64,000 nucleotides of DNA, taken from Sphingopyxis sp. BSN-002 (GTDB lineage Bacteria; Pseudomonadota; Alphaproteobacteria; Sphingomonadales; Sphingomonadaceae). Position numbers and translations under genes: made by a program. Location: the NCBI RefSeq assembly GCF_022024275.1, contig NZ_CP091804.1, positions 2,250,501 to 2,314,500 on the forward strand, read 5' to 3'. Of the stretch, positions 42,689 to 51,566 are shown in pieces (positions within the stretch are counted from its first letter, which is position 1; each line of letters starts with the position of its first letter). Under the pieces are notes generated by a model, which was not told the DNA's origin, searched no databases, and saw only the letters and a program-made list of their open reading frames with translations.

Positions 42689-44113
42689 ATGACCGCAACC
42701 CGCTTCGGCGGGCTGGCCATGCTTTTGGCCGGCACCGCCACTTTGACCGCCTGTGCCTCGGTCCCCGACCTCGGCGCGCGCCCCGAAGTTCGTGCCCCCG
42801 AGAGCATTGCCAGCGCCGCGAGCTTCAGCAGCGACGCCGGCGAGTGGCCCGCGGCGGGCTGGTGGCGCGGCTATGGCGACGCGCAGCTCGACGGCCTGAT
42901 GCAGGAAGCGATCGCGGGATCGCCCGACCTCCGGATGGCGTCGGCGCGGTTGCGGAAGGCGCAGGCCTACGCCCGGCAAGCGGGCGCCGCGCTGCTGCCG
43001 CAGATCGATGCGACGAGCAGCGCAGGCTTTGTCCAGCAGAGCGAGAATAATGGCGTTCCCGCGCAGTTCGTCCCCGATGGCTGGGAAGATACGGCGAAGA
43101 CCGGCCTCTCCATCTCGCTCGACCTCGACCTCTGGGGCAAGAACCGCGCGACGCTCGCCGCGGCGAAGGCCGACGCGCTCGCCGCGGCCTATGAGGTGCA
43201 GGAAGCGCAGCTGACGCTGACCGCCGCGATTGCCTCGAACTACGCCGAACTGGCGCGGCTCCATGCGCAGCGCGATGTGCTCGAACGCACGGTGCAGAAC
43301 CGGCTCGAGACGCTGAAGCTCGTCGGCGACCGCGTCTATGCCGGGCTCGACAATCAGGCGGCGCTCAAGCAGGCGCGCTCGCGCGTCCCGGCTGCCAAGG
43401 CCGAGCTCGCCGCGACCGATGAAGCGATCGCGCTGACGAAGAACGGCATCGCGGCGCTTGTCGGCGCCGGCCCCGACCGCGCGCTGAAGATCGGGCGCCC
43501 GGCCGTGATGCTCGACACGGTGCGCAGCATTCCCGCGAATGCGTCGATCGACCTCGTCGGCCGCCGCCCCGACATTGCTGCGGCACTCGCCGGGGTCGAT
43601 GCCCAGACGAGCCGGATCAAGGCGGCGCGCGCTGCTTTCTATCCGAACATCAGCCTGACCGGGCTGATCGGCCTGCAGGCGCTCGGCATCGGCAATCTTG
43701 CCGACAGCGGCTCGCTCTATGGCAGTGCCGGTCCCGCGATCAGCCTGCCGGTCTTCCACGGCGGCGCGATCAGCGCGCAATATCGCGGCACGCGGGCGCA
43801 ATATGACGAGGCCGTCGCGCGCTATGACGCCACCGTGACCGGCGCGCTCCACGACGTCGCCGACACGCTCGTCAGCCGCCGCGCGCTGACTGACCGGCTG
43901 AGCCTGTCGCTTGCCTCGCTGAAAGATGCCGAGGCCGCGCATGACCTTTCGCGCCAGCGCTACGAGCGCGGGCTCTCCTCCTATCTCGACGTCCTCAGCA
44001 ACGAGGAAAATGTCCTGCAGGCGCGGCGTTCGGTCGCCGACCTCCAGGCGCGCGTCTTCACGCTCGACGTCCAGATGGTCCGCTCGCTCGGCGGCGGATT
44101 CACCAAAGCCTGA
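42689..44113 (+). CDS. NodT-family outer-membrane efflux lipoprotein
   Basis: A 474-residue TolC-like protein and the first gene of a tripartite efflux operon. The start at 42689 follows AAAGG and gives a lipoprotein leader with LTACAS. Two OEP repeats (about 60-260 and 270-470) contain GWWRGYGDAQLDGLM, SARLRKAQAYARQAGAALLPQI and GRRPDIAAALAGVDAQ, all typical of NodT/OprM-type channels. It provides the outer-membrane duct for the HlyD/EmrB pair downstream. Confidence 0.92.
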   Translation: MTATRFGGLAMLLAGTATLTACASVPDLGARPEVRAPESIASAASFSSDAGEWPAAGWWRGYGDAQLDGLMQEAIAGSPDLRMASARLRKAQAYARQAGAALLPQIDATSSAGFVQQSENNGVPAQFVPDGWEDTAKTGLSISLDLDLWGKNRATLAAAKADALAAAYEVQEAQLTLTAAIASNYAELARLHAQRDVLERTVQNRLETLKLVGDRVYAGLDNQAALKQARSRVPAAKAELAATDEAIALTKNGIAALVGAGPDRALKIGRPAVMLDTVRSIPANASIDLVGRRPDIAAALAGVDAQTSRIKAARAAFYPNISLTGLIGLQALGIGNLADSGSLYGSAGPAISLPVFHGGAISAQYRGTRAQYDEAVARYDATVTGALHDVADTLVSRRALTDRLSLSLASLKDAEAAHDLSRQRYERGLSSYLDVLSNEENVLQARRSVADLQARVFTLDVQMVRSLGGGFTKA

Positions 44114-44151
44114 CCCGTTCCCCCACTCCCCAGGAAAGAAGGAATACCCCC

Positions 44152-44295
44152 ATGAATACCACCACCACCACGATGTCGAAGCGCCAGCGCGTGCTCCGCT
44201 GGATCGCCTACGGCCTGCTCGTCAAGCTCGTGATCGTCGGCGGCGTCGGCCTGCTCGGCGCCACCATCTACCAGATCGCACATCCCCCCCTCTGA
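44152..44295 (+). CDS. 47-residue single-helix membrane protein in the efflux operon
   Basis: A short gene between the NodT and HlyD genes. It begins MNTTTTTMSKRQRVLRWIAYG, followed by a hydrophobic helix (about residues 18-41, LLVKLVIVGGVGLLGATIY) and QIAHPPL. AGGAAAGAAGG precedes the ATG. Its basic residues before the helix suggest N-in topology. It may be an accessory subunit of the efflux pump, like other small proteins that bind transporters; there is no known family. Its position, ribosome binding site and clean helix support it. Confidence 0.65.
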   Translation: MNTTTTTMSKRQRVLRWIAYGLLVKLVIVGGVGLLGATIYQIAHPPL

Positions 44296-44330
44296 TCATT
44301 TCCGCACGATGATTTCCAAAGGACAGACCG

Positions 44331-45518
44331 ATGACTCAAATAGCTCTTCTCGACCATGCCGATGATTTCCGCGACGACGGCGCGCGGGCCACCGAAACCG
44401 GAGTCGATCGAAAGGCGGCAATCTCGGCCAAGCGCAAGAAGCTGTTCGCCGCGCTCGGCGGCGCGGTTCTGCTCGCCGGCGCCGGCTACTGGCTGCTCGC
44501 CGACGGCGATCTGGTCGCGACCGACAACGCCTATGTCGCCGCGGATTCGGCGCAGGTGACCCCGCTCGTTTCGGGCGCGGTGACCAAAGTGTTCGTCGCC
44601 AACACGCAGAGCGTGAAGCGCGGCGATATCCTGATCCAGCTCGACGACACCGACGCCAAACTGGCACTGGCGCGCGCCGAGGCCGATTATGCGCGCGCCC
44701 GCCGCCAGTTCGGGCAGGCGGTTGCCACCAGCAGCTCGCTCGCCGGACAGGTCGGCGCCGGTGCGGCGTCGATCGACCAGGCGCAGTCGCAGGTGCAGGT
44801 CGCCAATGCGGCGCTCGCCAAGGCGCGGATCGACCTCGACCGCCGCGCCGGCATCGCCGATGGCGGAGCCGTGTCGGGCGAGGAACTGACCGTCGTGCGC
44901 AACGCCTATGCCACCGCGCAGGGCAATCTGGCGCAGGCGAAGGCGGGGCTCGCGCAGGCGGTCGCGTCGCGCAATTCGGCGGCGGGTTCGCTCGCGGCGA
45001 ACAATGCGATGATCGCGGGCGTCTCGGTCGACAGCCACCCCGACGTGCTCGCCGCAAAGGCGAAGCTCGATCAGGCGCGCGTCGACCTTGAGCGTACGGT
45101 GATCCGCGCGCCCATCGACGGTGTCGTCACCAACCGGCAGGTGCAGGTCGGCCAGCGCGTCTCGGCGGGCAGCGTCGCGATGACGATCGTTCCGATCGGC
45201 GCCGTGTATGTCGATGCGAACTTCAAGGAAGGCCAGCTCGAACGCGTTCGCCCGGGCCAGCCGGTCGAGCTGATCTCCGATCTCTATGGTTCGGACGTCG
45301 TCTTCCATGGCCGCGTCGAGGGCTTTTCGGGCGGCACCGGTTCGGCGTTCGCGCTGATCCCGGCGCAGAATGCCACGGGCAACTGGATCAAGGTGGTCCA
45401 GCGCCTGCCGGTGCGCGTCTCGCTCGATCCGAAGGAATTGAAGAAGCATCCGCTGCGCGTCGGCCTCTCGATGGAAGCCGAGATCGACGTAGCGCCCCGC
45501 CGGAAGGCCGTCCCGTGA
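44331..45518 (+). CDS. HlyD/EmrA-family periplasmic adaptor
   Basis: A 395-residue membrane-fusion protein. One N-terminal helix (about 42-62) is followed by a biotinyl-lipoyl half (TDNAYVAADSAQVTPLVSGAVTKVFVANTQSVKRGDILIQLD), a long coiled coil (about 105-235), the second half (RTVIRAPIDGVVTNRQVQVGQRVSAG) and a beta-barrel domain. These are EmrA signatures. It links the inner-membrane EmrB-like transporter to the NodT channel. The stop overlaps the GTG of the next gene. Confidence 0.93.
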   Translation: MTQIALLDHADDFRDDGARATETGVDRKAAISAKRKKLFAALGGAVLLAGAGYWLLADGDLVATDNAYVAADSAQVTPLVSGAVTKVFVANTQSVKRGDILIQLDDTDAKLALARAEADYARARRQFGQAVATSSSLAGQVGAGAASIDQAQSQVQVANAALAKARIDLDRRAGIADGGAVSGEELTVVRNAYATAQGNLAQAKAGLAQAVASRNSAAGSLAANNAMIAGVSVDSHPDVLAAKAKLDQARVDLERTVIRAPIDGVVTNRQVQVGQRVSAGSVAMTIVPIGAVYVDANFKEGQLERVRPGQPVELISDLYGSDVVFHGRVEGFSGGTGSAFALIPAQNATGNWIKVVQRLPVRVSLDPKELKKHPLRVGLSMEAEIDVAPRRKAVP

Positions 45519-47062
45519 CCGCCGCGGCCCAGAAAGAGGGCCACAGCTCGACGATCCTGACGGGCACCACCCTGTTGCTCGCCGGGGTCGTCCTCGCGGT
45601 CAGCAACTTCATGGTCGTGCTCGACACCACGATCGCGAACGTCTCGGTCGCGCACATCGCCGGCGGCCTCGGCATCTCCTCTTCGGAGGGGACATGGGTG
45701 ATCACATCCTATGCCGTCGCAGAGGCGATCTGCGTGCCGCTTACCGGCTGGCTGTCGAAACGGCTCGGCACGGTAAAGCTGTTCGCGGGCGGCATGCTCG
45801 GTTTCGGCATCTTCTCCTTCCTTTGCGGCACCGCGACGAGCCTCACCATGCTCGTGGCGTTCCGGATCGGGCAGGGGATTTGCGGCGGCCCGCTGATGGC
45901 GCTCAGCCAGACGCTGCTGCTGCGGGTGTTCCCCAAGGACAAGCATGCGATGACGATGGGCATCTGGGCAATGACGACGCTGACCGCGCCGATCTTCGGC
46001 CCGATCCTCGGCGGCACCATCTCCGACAGCTGGGGCTGGCACTGGATCTTCTTCATCAACGTCCCCGTCGCGGCGATCTGTGCCTTCACGGCGTGGACGG
46101 TGCTGCGGAAGGCGGAGACCGAGAAGGTGTACGAGCCCGTCGACGGCTTCGGTCTGGTGCTGCTCGTCCTCTGGGTGGGTGCACTGCAGCTGATGCTGGA
46201 TCTCGGGCGCGAACATGACTGGTTCAGCGCGGACATCATCGTCCAGCTCGCCATCATCGCGATCGTCGGCTTCGCCAGCTTCCTGATCTGGGAGCTGACG
46301 GCAGACCGGCCGGTCGTGGATCTTCGTCCGTTCCGGCACCGCGGCTTCACCGTCTCGGTCATCGCGCTGGTGTTCGCTTACGGCACCTTCTTCGCGAGCC
46401 TCGTGGTGATCCCGCAGTGGCTTCAGGGCGCGATGGGCTACACCGCGACCTGGGCCGGCTATGCCACCGCGTTCAACGGCGTGGCGGCGGTGCTGATGGC
46501 GCCGGTCGTCGCGAAGCGGATGACCCAGGTCGACCCGCGCCGGCTCGTCTTCATCGGCGTACTCTGGCTCGGCGGTACCTCGCTGCTCCGTGTCTTCTGG
46601 TGGAACAGCGGCGCCGACTTCTGGACGCTGGCGCTCCCCCAGCTGATTCAGGGTGCGGGCATGCCCTTCTTCTTCGTGCCCTTGACGACCATCGCCCTCG
46701 GCGCGGTCGACGAAGAGGAAACAGCCTCGGCGGCAGGGGTGATGAACTTCCTGCGGACGATGGCCGGGGCGGTTGCCGTCGCGATCTCGACGACGCTCTG
46801 GTACGACGGCGCGCAGGAAAAGCGCGACGGCCTGTCGGGTGTCCTCCACGGCGCGCAGGCGGCGATCGATGGGCTGATGGCAAAGGGCTACAGCCTCGAA
46901 CAGGCGCGCCAGATCGTCAGCCAGATGGTCGACAAGGAAAGCGTCGCGCTGGCGACTGGACAGACCTTCGTCTGGGTCGCCTTCGTCTTCGCCGCCGCCG
47001 CCTCGATCATCTGGCTCGCCCCGCGGCCGACGCGGGCCGTGGATACCAGTTCGGTGCACTGA
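45515..47062 (+). CDS. EmrB/QacA-family (DHA2) drug efflux transporter
   Basis: A 515-residue, 14-helix MFS drug:H+ antiporter. It shows DHA2 motifs: VVLDTTIANVSVAHIAGGL in helix 1, GWLSKRLGTVKLF after helix 2, and LGGTISDSWGWHWIFFINVP in helix 5. The GTG start overlaps the adaptor stop (GTGA). It is the engine of the tripartite pump. The exported compounds cannot be read from the sequence; EmrAB systems handle hydrophobic drugs and organic acids. Confidence 0.93.
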   Translation: MTAAAQKEGHSSTILTGTTLLLAGVVLAVSNFMVVLDTTIANVSVAHIAGGLGISSSEGTWVITSYAVAEAICVPLTGWLSKRLGTVKLFAGGMLGFGIFSFLCGTATSLTMLVAFRIGQGICGGPLMALSQTLLLRVFPKDKHAMTMGIWAMTTLTAPIFGPILGGTISDSWGWHWIFFINVPVAAICAFTAWTVLRKAETEKVYEPVDGFGLVLLVLWVGALQLMLDLGREHDWFSADIIVQLAIIAIVGFASFLIWELTADRPVVDLRPFRHRGFTVSVIALVFAYGTFFASLVVIPQWLQGAMGYTATWAGYATAFNGVAAVLMAPVVAKRMTQVDPRRLVFIGVLWLGGTSLLRVFWWNSGADFWTLALPQLIQGAGMPFFFVPLTTIALGAVDEEETASAAGVMNFLRTMAGAVAVAISTTLWYDGAQEKRDGLSGVLHGAQAAIDGLMAKGYSLEQARQIVSQMVDKESVALATGQTFVWVAFVFAAAASIIWLAPRPTRAVDTSSVH

Positions 47063-47134
47063 TCCCGGTGCATCGTGCGGAAGTTCCGGACGGGCATGTC
47101 CCCCCGTGGCCCGTCCGGAACGACCCTCAATCGG

Positions 47135-47177
47135 CGCGAGCCGGCCGGCCTCCCCCTCCCTGAACGGCCGGCTCGCG
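47135..47177. repeat. Long palindrome after the efflux operon
   Basis: Perfect 13-base arms CGCGAGCCGGCCG (47135-47147) and CGGCCGGCTCGCG (47165-47177) with a 17-base loop. It follows the EmrB gene by 72 bases and probably ends that transcript, though there is no T-tract. A closely similar palindrome at 49907-49945 lies after the next gene. Confidence 0.6.
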
Positions 47178-47293
47178 TTCGATCCTCTCCAAAACCGATC
47201 CAATCGCTCCGCGCGCTTCGCGGGCCGGGGATCCTCGTACCCGAATTCCGGCAACTCCCCTCCCGACAACCCCCAAGCAACAAGGACAAGACA

Positions 47294-49879
47294 ATGACCA
47301 ACTATCCCATCCGATCGCGCCGCCGGCCCGGCTATGGCAAGGCGCTCACTTTATGGCTGCTCTTTGCCGGCGCTTCGCTGTTTGCGACCGATCATCCGGC
47401 AGCTGCCACGACGACCGCGGCGGCAAGCGTCGACGCGCAGGCGTTTCCCCGCGAGTTCAAGGAGGCCGACCTCCGCTTCTGGCTGCACCCCCCGCAGTTC
47501 GAAACACTCGCCGGCAACCGCGTGACCGGCCGCGCCGCGGTGTCGGTGCAGATCGGCGAGCGCAAGGGCGCCGACGGCAAGGTCGAGCCTGTGCTCACTT
47601 ACGGCGTCGTCTGGTTCGAGGCGCGCGTCGAGATCGACAAGACCAGCCGCGAAGCGACGCTGAGCGGCATCGTGGTCAAGCGCGTCAGCTTTCCGACGCA
47701 GGCCGCGCAGGAGGCACGCTATCAGGCGGGCATCCAGAAGGCGGCGGCGGGAATGACGCGGCTCGTCAGCCTTGACCAGCTCGAAGCGGCGGTCGCGCTC
47801 GGCCAGGCGCGCGTGACCGAAGCGAGCGTCGCGGTCGACAATACGCCGCCCGCGATCGTCTTCGCGTTCGAACCCGCGATCATGGTCCATGTCGATGGCA
47901 AGCCGGTGCTCCGCGCGATGAAGGTGCCGGGCGTGCAACGCATCGTCAACACGCGCTCGCTGCTGCTCCAGGCCGGCAACGTCTATTATCTGCGCGTCGG
48001 TGGACGCTGGCTGACCGCGACCAGCCTGTCGGGCCGGTGGGTCATCGCCGGCGCGGTGCCGGCGAACGTGACGCAGGCGCTCGCCGAGGCGACCGAGCGC
48101 AAGCTCGCCGATCCGATGGACAAACCGTCGGATGACATCGTTGCGGTCCTGAAGGCGGGCAAGGCGCCCGCCATCATGGTGCGCAGCGACGCGGCCGAGC
48201 TGATCCCCGTGTCGGGCGAACCGCAGTTTGCGCCGATTGCGGGAACGACGCTTGCCTATGTCGTGAACACTCCGGCCGACGTCTTCGTCGTCGCCAACAC
48301 GAGCTGGTATGTGCTCGTTTCGGGCCGCTGGTTCACGGCGCCGTCGGCGAAAGGGCCGTGGACCTATGTCGCGCCCGACAAGCTTCCCGCCGACTTCGCA
48401 CGCATCCCGGCCGACAGCGCCAAGGGGGCTGTACTCGCATCGGTCGCGGGCACGCCCGAGGCACGCGAGGCGCTGATCGCGAACTCGATTCCGCAGACCG
48501 CGACGATCAACCGCAAGGAAGCGCGCTTCAACGCGACCTATGACGGCGCACCCGACTTCGTGCTGATTTCGGGGACCTCGCTGACCTATGCGCGCAATGC
48601 CGCGGTCCCGGTGATCCGGGTCGACGCTTCGCATTATTATGCGGTCAGCAACGGAATCTGGTTCGTCGCCTCGTCGCCGAAGGGGCCGTGGACCGCCGCG
48701 ACCAGCGTCGCGCCCGCGATCTACACGATCCCCGCGACCTCGCCGCTCCATTATCTGACCTATGTGCAGGTCTATGGCGCGAACGGCGACAGCGTCCATG
48801 TCGGCTACACGCCGGGCTATTATGGCACGGTGTCGACGAGGACCGTCGTCGTTTACGGCACCGGCTATCGTTGCACGCCGTGGGTCGGGTCGGTCTGGTA
48901 CGGGTGCCCCGGAACCTACGGCACCGGCGCCTATTTCGGTTATGCGCGCACGGTCGGCTGGACCTTCGGCTTCGGCTGGGGCGCCTATCCCTATTACGGC
49001 CCGTGGTGGGGCGCCTATTGGCCCGGCTATTATAACGCCGCCTATTGGGGGGCGGGCGCCTACCCGGTCGCGGGGGCATGGAACGTCTATGGCCAGTGGG
49101 GCAATGCGGTCGTCTCGGGCACCGCGGCGGCGTGGGCCAACCCCTGGACGGGAAACTATGGCCGTGCGGTCGAGGGCGGCTATTATAACCAGCGCACCGG
49201 CGGGCGCGGGGTCGGGCAGGCGGCGGTAAACACCAATGCCTATACCGGCACAACGACCGCCGCTGCGCGCGGCGTGCGCTATAACCCTCAGACGGGGAAC
49301 GTCGTTGCGAGCGAGGGCGTCGCTGCGTACAACCCCTATACCGGACAGGCGGGCGCAGCGAACCATCGGGAGGTGTACAACACCAACACTGGGCGCCAGA
49401 CGAGCATGGCCGGCGCGGCCGGCGCCGGACCCGAGGGCGCGGGCGCGGTCGGCGGCTTCTCGACGACGGGTTCGGGCGGCACCACCGTCTCGGGCGTTGG
49501 CGGGGTCGCCTACGACCGCGACAGCGGCACGGTCTCGGGCGGCGGTGCGGTCAAGGCCGGCGACAATGTCTACGCCGGGCACGACGGCAACGTCTATCAG
49601 AAGACCGACAGCGGCTGGGAACAGGTCGAGCGGAGCGGCAACCGGAATGGCGCCGCCGACAGCAGTCAGCGGCCATCGGGCGCGACGGCTGGTGCTCTCG
49701 ATCGCGAACAGGCGGCGCGAAACCGGGGCTTCGACGGAAGCGGCAGTCAGCGGCCCGTCCGCGGCGGTTCCGGCGAGCGCTTCTCCGGCGGAAACCGCCC
49801 TTCGATGACCCGTGGCACCGGCATCGTCCCGCGTAGCGGCGGCGCCCCGAAGGGCGGGGGCCGGCGACCGCGCGGCTGA
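47294..49879 (+). CDS. Large secreted protein with GPW repeats and Tyr/Gly-rich tail
   Basis: An 861-residue exported protein with a signal-like helix (about 17-35). Residues 45-490 contain repeated units in which a Tyr/Trp-rich strand is followed by GPW (SWYVLVSGRWFTAPSAKGPW, IWFVASSPKGPW). Residues about 495-590 are very rich in Tyr, Gly and Trp (YPYYGPWWGAYWPGYY), and 590-861 are Gly/Ala/Ser-rich with TGN-type repeats. Similar proteins have been labelled carbohydrate-binding family V/XII, but the function is unknown. It may be a surface or matrix protein. The ATG at 47294 is the best start. Confidence 0.7.
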   Translation: MTNYPIRSRRRPGYGKALTLWLLFAGASLFATDHPAAATTTAAASVDAQAFPREFKEADLRFWLHPPQFETLAGNRVTGRAAVSVQIGERKGADGKVEPVLTYGVVWFEARVEIDKTSREATLSGIVVKRVSFPTQAAQEARYQAGIQKAAAGMTRLVSLDQLEAAVALGQARVTEASVAVDNTPPAIVFAFEPAIMVHVDGKPVLRAMKVPGVQRIVNTRSLLLQAGNVYYLRVGGRWLTATSLSGRWVIAGAVPANVTQALAEATERKLADPMDKPSDDIVAVLKAGKAPAIMVRSDAAELIPVSGEPQFAPIAGTTLAYVVNTPADVFVVANTSWYVLVSGRWFTAPSAKGPWTYVAPDKLPADFARIPADSAKGAVLASVAGTPEAREALIANSIPQTATINRKEARFNATYDGAPDFVLISGTSLTYARNAAVPVIRVDASHYYAVSNGIWFVASSPKGPWTAATSVAPAIYTIPATSPLHYLTYVQVYGANGDSVHVGYTPGYYGTVSTRTVVVYGTGYRCTPWVGSVWYGCPGTYGTGAYFGYARTVGWTFGFGWGAYPYYGPWWGAYWPGYYNAAYWGAGAYPVAGAWNVYGQWGNAVVSGTAAAWANPWTGNYGRAVEGGYYNQRTGGRGVGQAAVNTNAYTGTTTAAARGVRYNPQTGNVVASEGVAAYNPYTGQAGAANHREVYNTNTGRQTSMAGAAGAGPEGAGAVGGFSTTGSGGTTVSGVGGVAYDRDSGTVSGGGAVKAGDNVYAGHDGNVYQKTDSGWEQVERSGNRNGAADSSQRPSGATAGALDREQAARNRGFDGSGSQRPVRGGSGERFSGGNRPSMTRGTGIVPRSGGAPKGGGRRPRG

Positions 49880-50183
49880 GGCAGGCTGCGCAGCGGTCCT
49901 TATCGGCGCAAGCCGGCCGGCGTCCTCCGGGCTGGCCGGCTTGCGTCCGATGGTTCGTGCGATGACCGATGACCGGATATCGTTCCGGGCATCGGCTCAC
50001 CAGCCCGATCCGCGAATGTTAAGATTAAGTGATATTCGCCAATTGCGGCGCGCCGTGGCGCCGCCGGATGCGGAATAGCCGGTTTTGCTACAGTTTGCGT
50101 GTCCCGACCGTGGCAATGTAGCGCCACTTTAGGGTAACATGATACGTGAATCACGCTTCCACGTAACTTGATTTAGACATCCG
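49880..50183. other. Intergenic region with one palindrome
   Basis: About 300 bases without a convincing gene. It contains the palindrome at 49907 and an AT-rich stretch (50020-50180) that likely holds the promoter of the LuxR-type gene. A short frame at 49812-50078 lies partly inside the preceding gene and shows no family pattern. Confidence 0.6.
49907..49945. repeat. Long palindrome after the secreted-protein gene
   Basis: Perfect 12-base arms CGCAAGCCGGCC (49907-49918) and GGCCGGCTTGCG (49934-49945) with a 15-base loop. It starts 28 bases after the stop and probably ends transcription. It shares the ATCGGCGC(A/G)AGCCGGCCGGC pattern with the palindrome at 47135. Confidence 0.6.
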
Positions 50184-50681
50184 ATGGTCTATGCCGAGCG
50201 CGTGCAGGGTGACCCAGACAATTACATCAGTCTCCTTTCGGCCGCGCAAATTGAAACGCTGCGGCTGGTTTTTGAGCACAAAAATTCCAAGGAAATCGCT
50301 CGCATTATGGATGTTTCCCCCCATACGGTGGACGAACGGGTGCGGCGAGCCCTGAAAAAGCTGAATGTTTCCAACAGAGTAGAGGCTGCGACGATCCTCG
50401 CCCGTAACGGTGTATTCGACCAGGTTACTCCTTATCAGCCTTTGACATATCAATTGTTCGACCTAGGCGACCCTCCCCAAGCCGCGGATGCCGGTGCGGG
50501 GCACAGTTCGACACGGCGGCTTTTCGATATAGGCACTCCGTTTCCTACCGCGTCCCAGCCGGCCAACCGGCATGGGTTGATGGAAAGGATCATCTGGCCA
50601 ATTCTGATCGCCTTTGCGACCATTTTGGCTTTTTCCGCTCTCTACTCGATCCTTGTCGGACTTGGTCGTGTTCTGACCTGA
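50184..50681 (+). CDS. LuxR-type helix-turn-helix protein with C-terminal membrane anchor
   Basis: A 165-residue protein. Residues about 15-75 are a LuxR/FixJ-type HTH (LLSAAQIETLRLVFEHKNSKEIARIMDVSPHTVDERVRRALKKLNVSNRVEAATI). A flexible linker leads to a single C-terminal helix (about 138-160, IIWPILIAFATILAFSALYSILVGL). There is no receiver or autoinducer domain, so it is a membrane-tethered DNA-binding protein of a type often seen in sphingomonads. The target is unknown. Two small genes follow on the same strand. Confidence 0.85.
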   Translation: MVYAERVQGDPDNYISLLSAAQIETLRLVFEHKNSKEIARIMDVSPHTVDERVRRALKKLNVSNRVEAATILARNGVFDQVTPYQPLTYQLFDLGDPPQAADAGAGHSSTRRLFDIGTPFPTASQPANRHGLMERIIWPILIAFATILAFSALYSILVGLGRVLT

Positions 50682-50728
50682 ATGCTGCGGGGGGGTTCCG
50701 TCGGCATTCGTTTGCAAGGACCAAAGTC

Positions 50729-51112
50729 ATGTTGAACGAAAGACTCTCCGCAGCGAAAAAGATCGCCTCCGAGCTCCATCAGGCCGAAGACGCGATCGAT
50801 GAAGCCATGATCCGTATCGCCCAGCTGGCCGCAACGCTGCCCGCCGCGCGCCGCGACATCAACATGTCGGCGATCGTCGGCCAGGAAGCGCTGGCGAAGG
50901 TTGCGCATGCGCTGGCAGCCGCTGGCGAAGTGCGCCAGCTTCTCACCGATGCGCACATCTCGCTCACCGTCACGCAAAAGCAGGTCGGTCTCGGAACGCG
51001 CATGTTCGGCGCAGGCGTGAAGCCTCCCGAACCGTCGGGCCGTTTCGACGATGGCAGCAACGACGCCGCCGGCGCCGAGGTCATGCACCTCTCGCTCGCC
51101 AAGGCATCGTAA
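50729..51112 (+). CDS. Conserved hypothetical helical protein
   Basis: A 127-residue Ala-rich, amphipathic, probably coiled-coil protein (ERLSAAKKIASELHQAEDAIDEAMIRIAQLAATLPAAR) without signal or membrane helix. AAGGA precedes the ATG. It lies 47 bases after the membrane-tethered LuxR gene. No function is recognised. Confidence 0.7.
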   Translation: MLNERLSAAKKIASELHQAEDAIDEAMIRIAQLAATLPAARRDINMSAIVGQEALAKVAHALAAAGEVRQLLTDAHISLTVTQKQVGLGTRMFGAGVKPPEPSGRFDDGSNDAAGAEVMHLSLAKAS

Positions 51113-51125
51113 GCGCGGACGCGTC

Positions 51126-51539
51126 ATGTGGACCGTAGCGACATATTATGGGGTATTGCTGCTCACTGTAGCGGTCGCGATGTGGCGCGGCGGCTATATG
51201 GAACGGTGGGCAGCCTATACCGCCTTGCTCGCTTCGGTCTGCACCACCGTCCTGGCACCTGCTCCGGATTGGTCGCATATTGAATATAGTATCTTCGCAA
51301 TCGACATCATCGCACTTGCGAGCTTCTGGTTCATCGCACTGAAAACACAGCGTTTCTGGCCCTACTGGATTACCGGTTGGCAATTGATCGCAATTTTCGG
51401 GCACCTCCAGAAGCTGATGTTTTCGGAGATATTGGCGCGTCCCTACGCGCTGCTTTCAATGTATATATCCTACCCGATCCTTTTTGTGATCCTTTATGCA
51501 TCGGGTTCGACCAAACGGACGGGGAATGCCGGGGCTTGA
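51126..51539 (+). CDS. Small integral membrane protein
   Basis: A 137-residue protein with about four hydrophobic segments (VATYYGVLLLTVAVAMW, AAYTALLASVCTTVLA, YSIFAIDIIALASFWFIAL, ALLSMYISYPILFVILYA) and few charges. The start at 51126 lies 13 bases after the previous gene. No family is recognised; it is probably co-transcribed with its neighbours. Confidence 0.7.
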   Translation: MWTVATYYGVLLLTVAVAMWRGGYMERWAAYTALLASVCTTVLAPAPDWSHIEYSIFAIDIIALASFWFIALKTQRFWPYWITGWQLIAIFGHLQKLMFSEILARPYALLSMYISYPILFVILYASGSTKRTGNAGA

Positions 51540-51566
51540 TGAAGAACGCCCGAAGGGTTTCATCAC

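Noticed and set aside
45284..49582. Long antisense frames opposite emrB (45284-47269) and the secreted-protein gene (47351-49582)
   Set aside because: These are shadow frames with no start signals or motifs.
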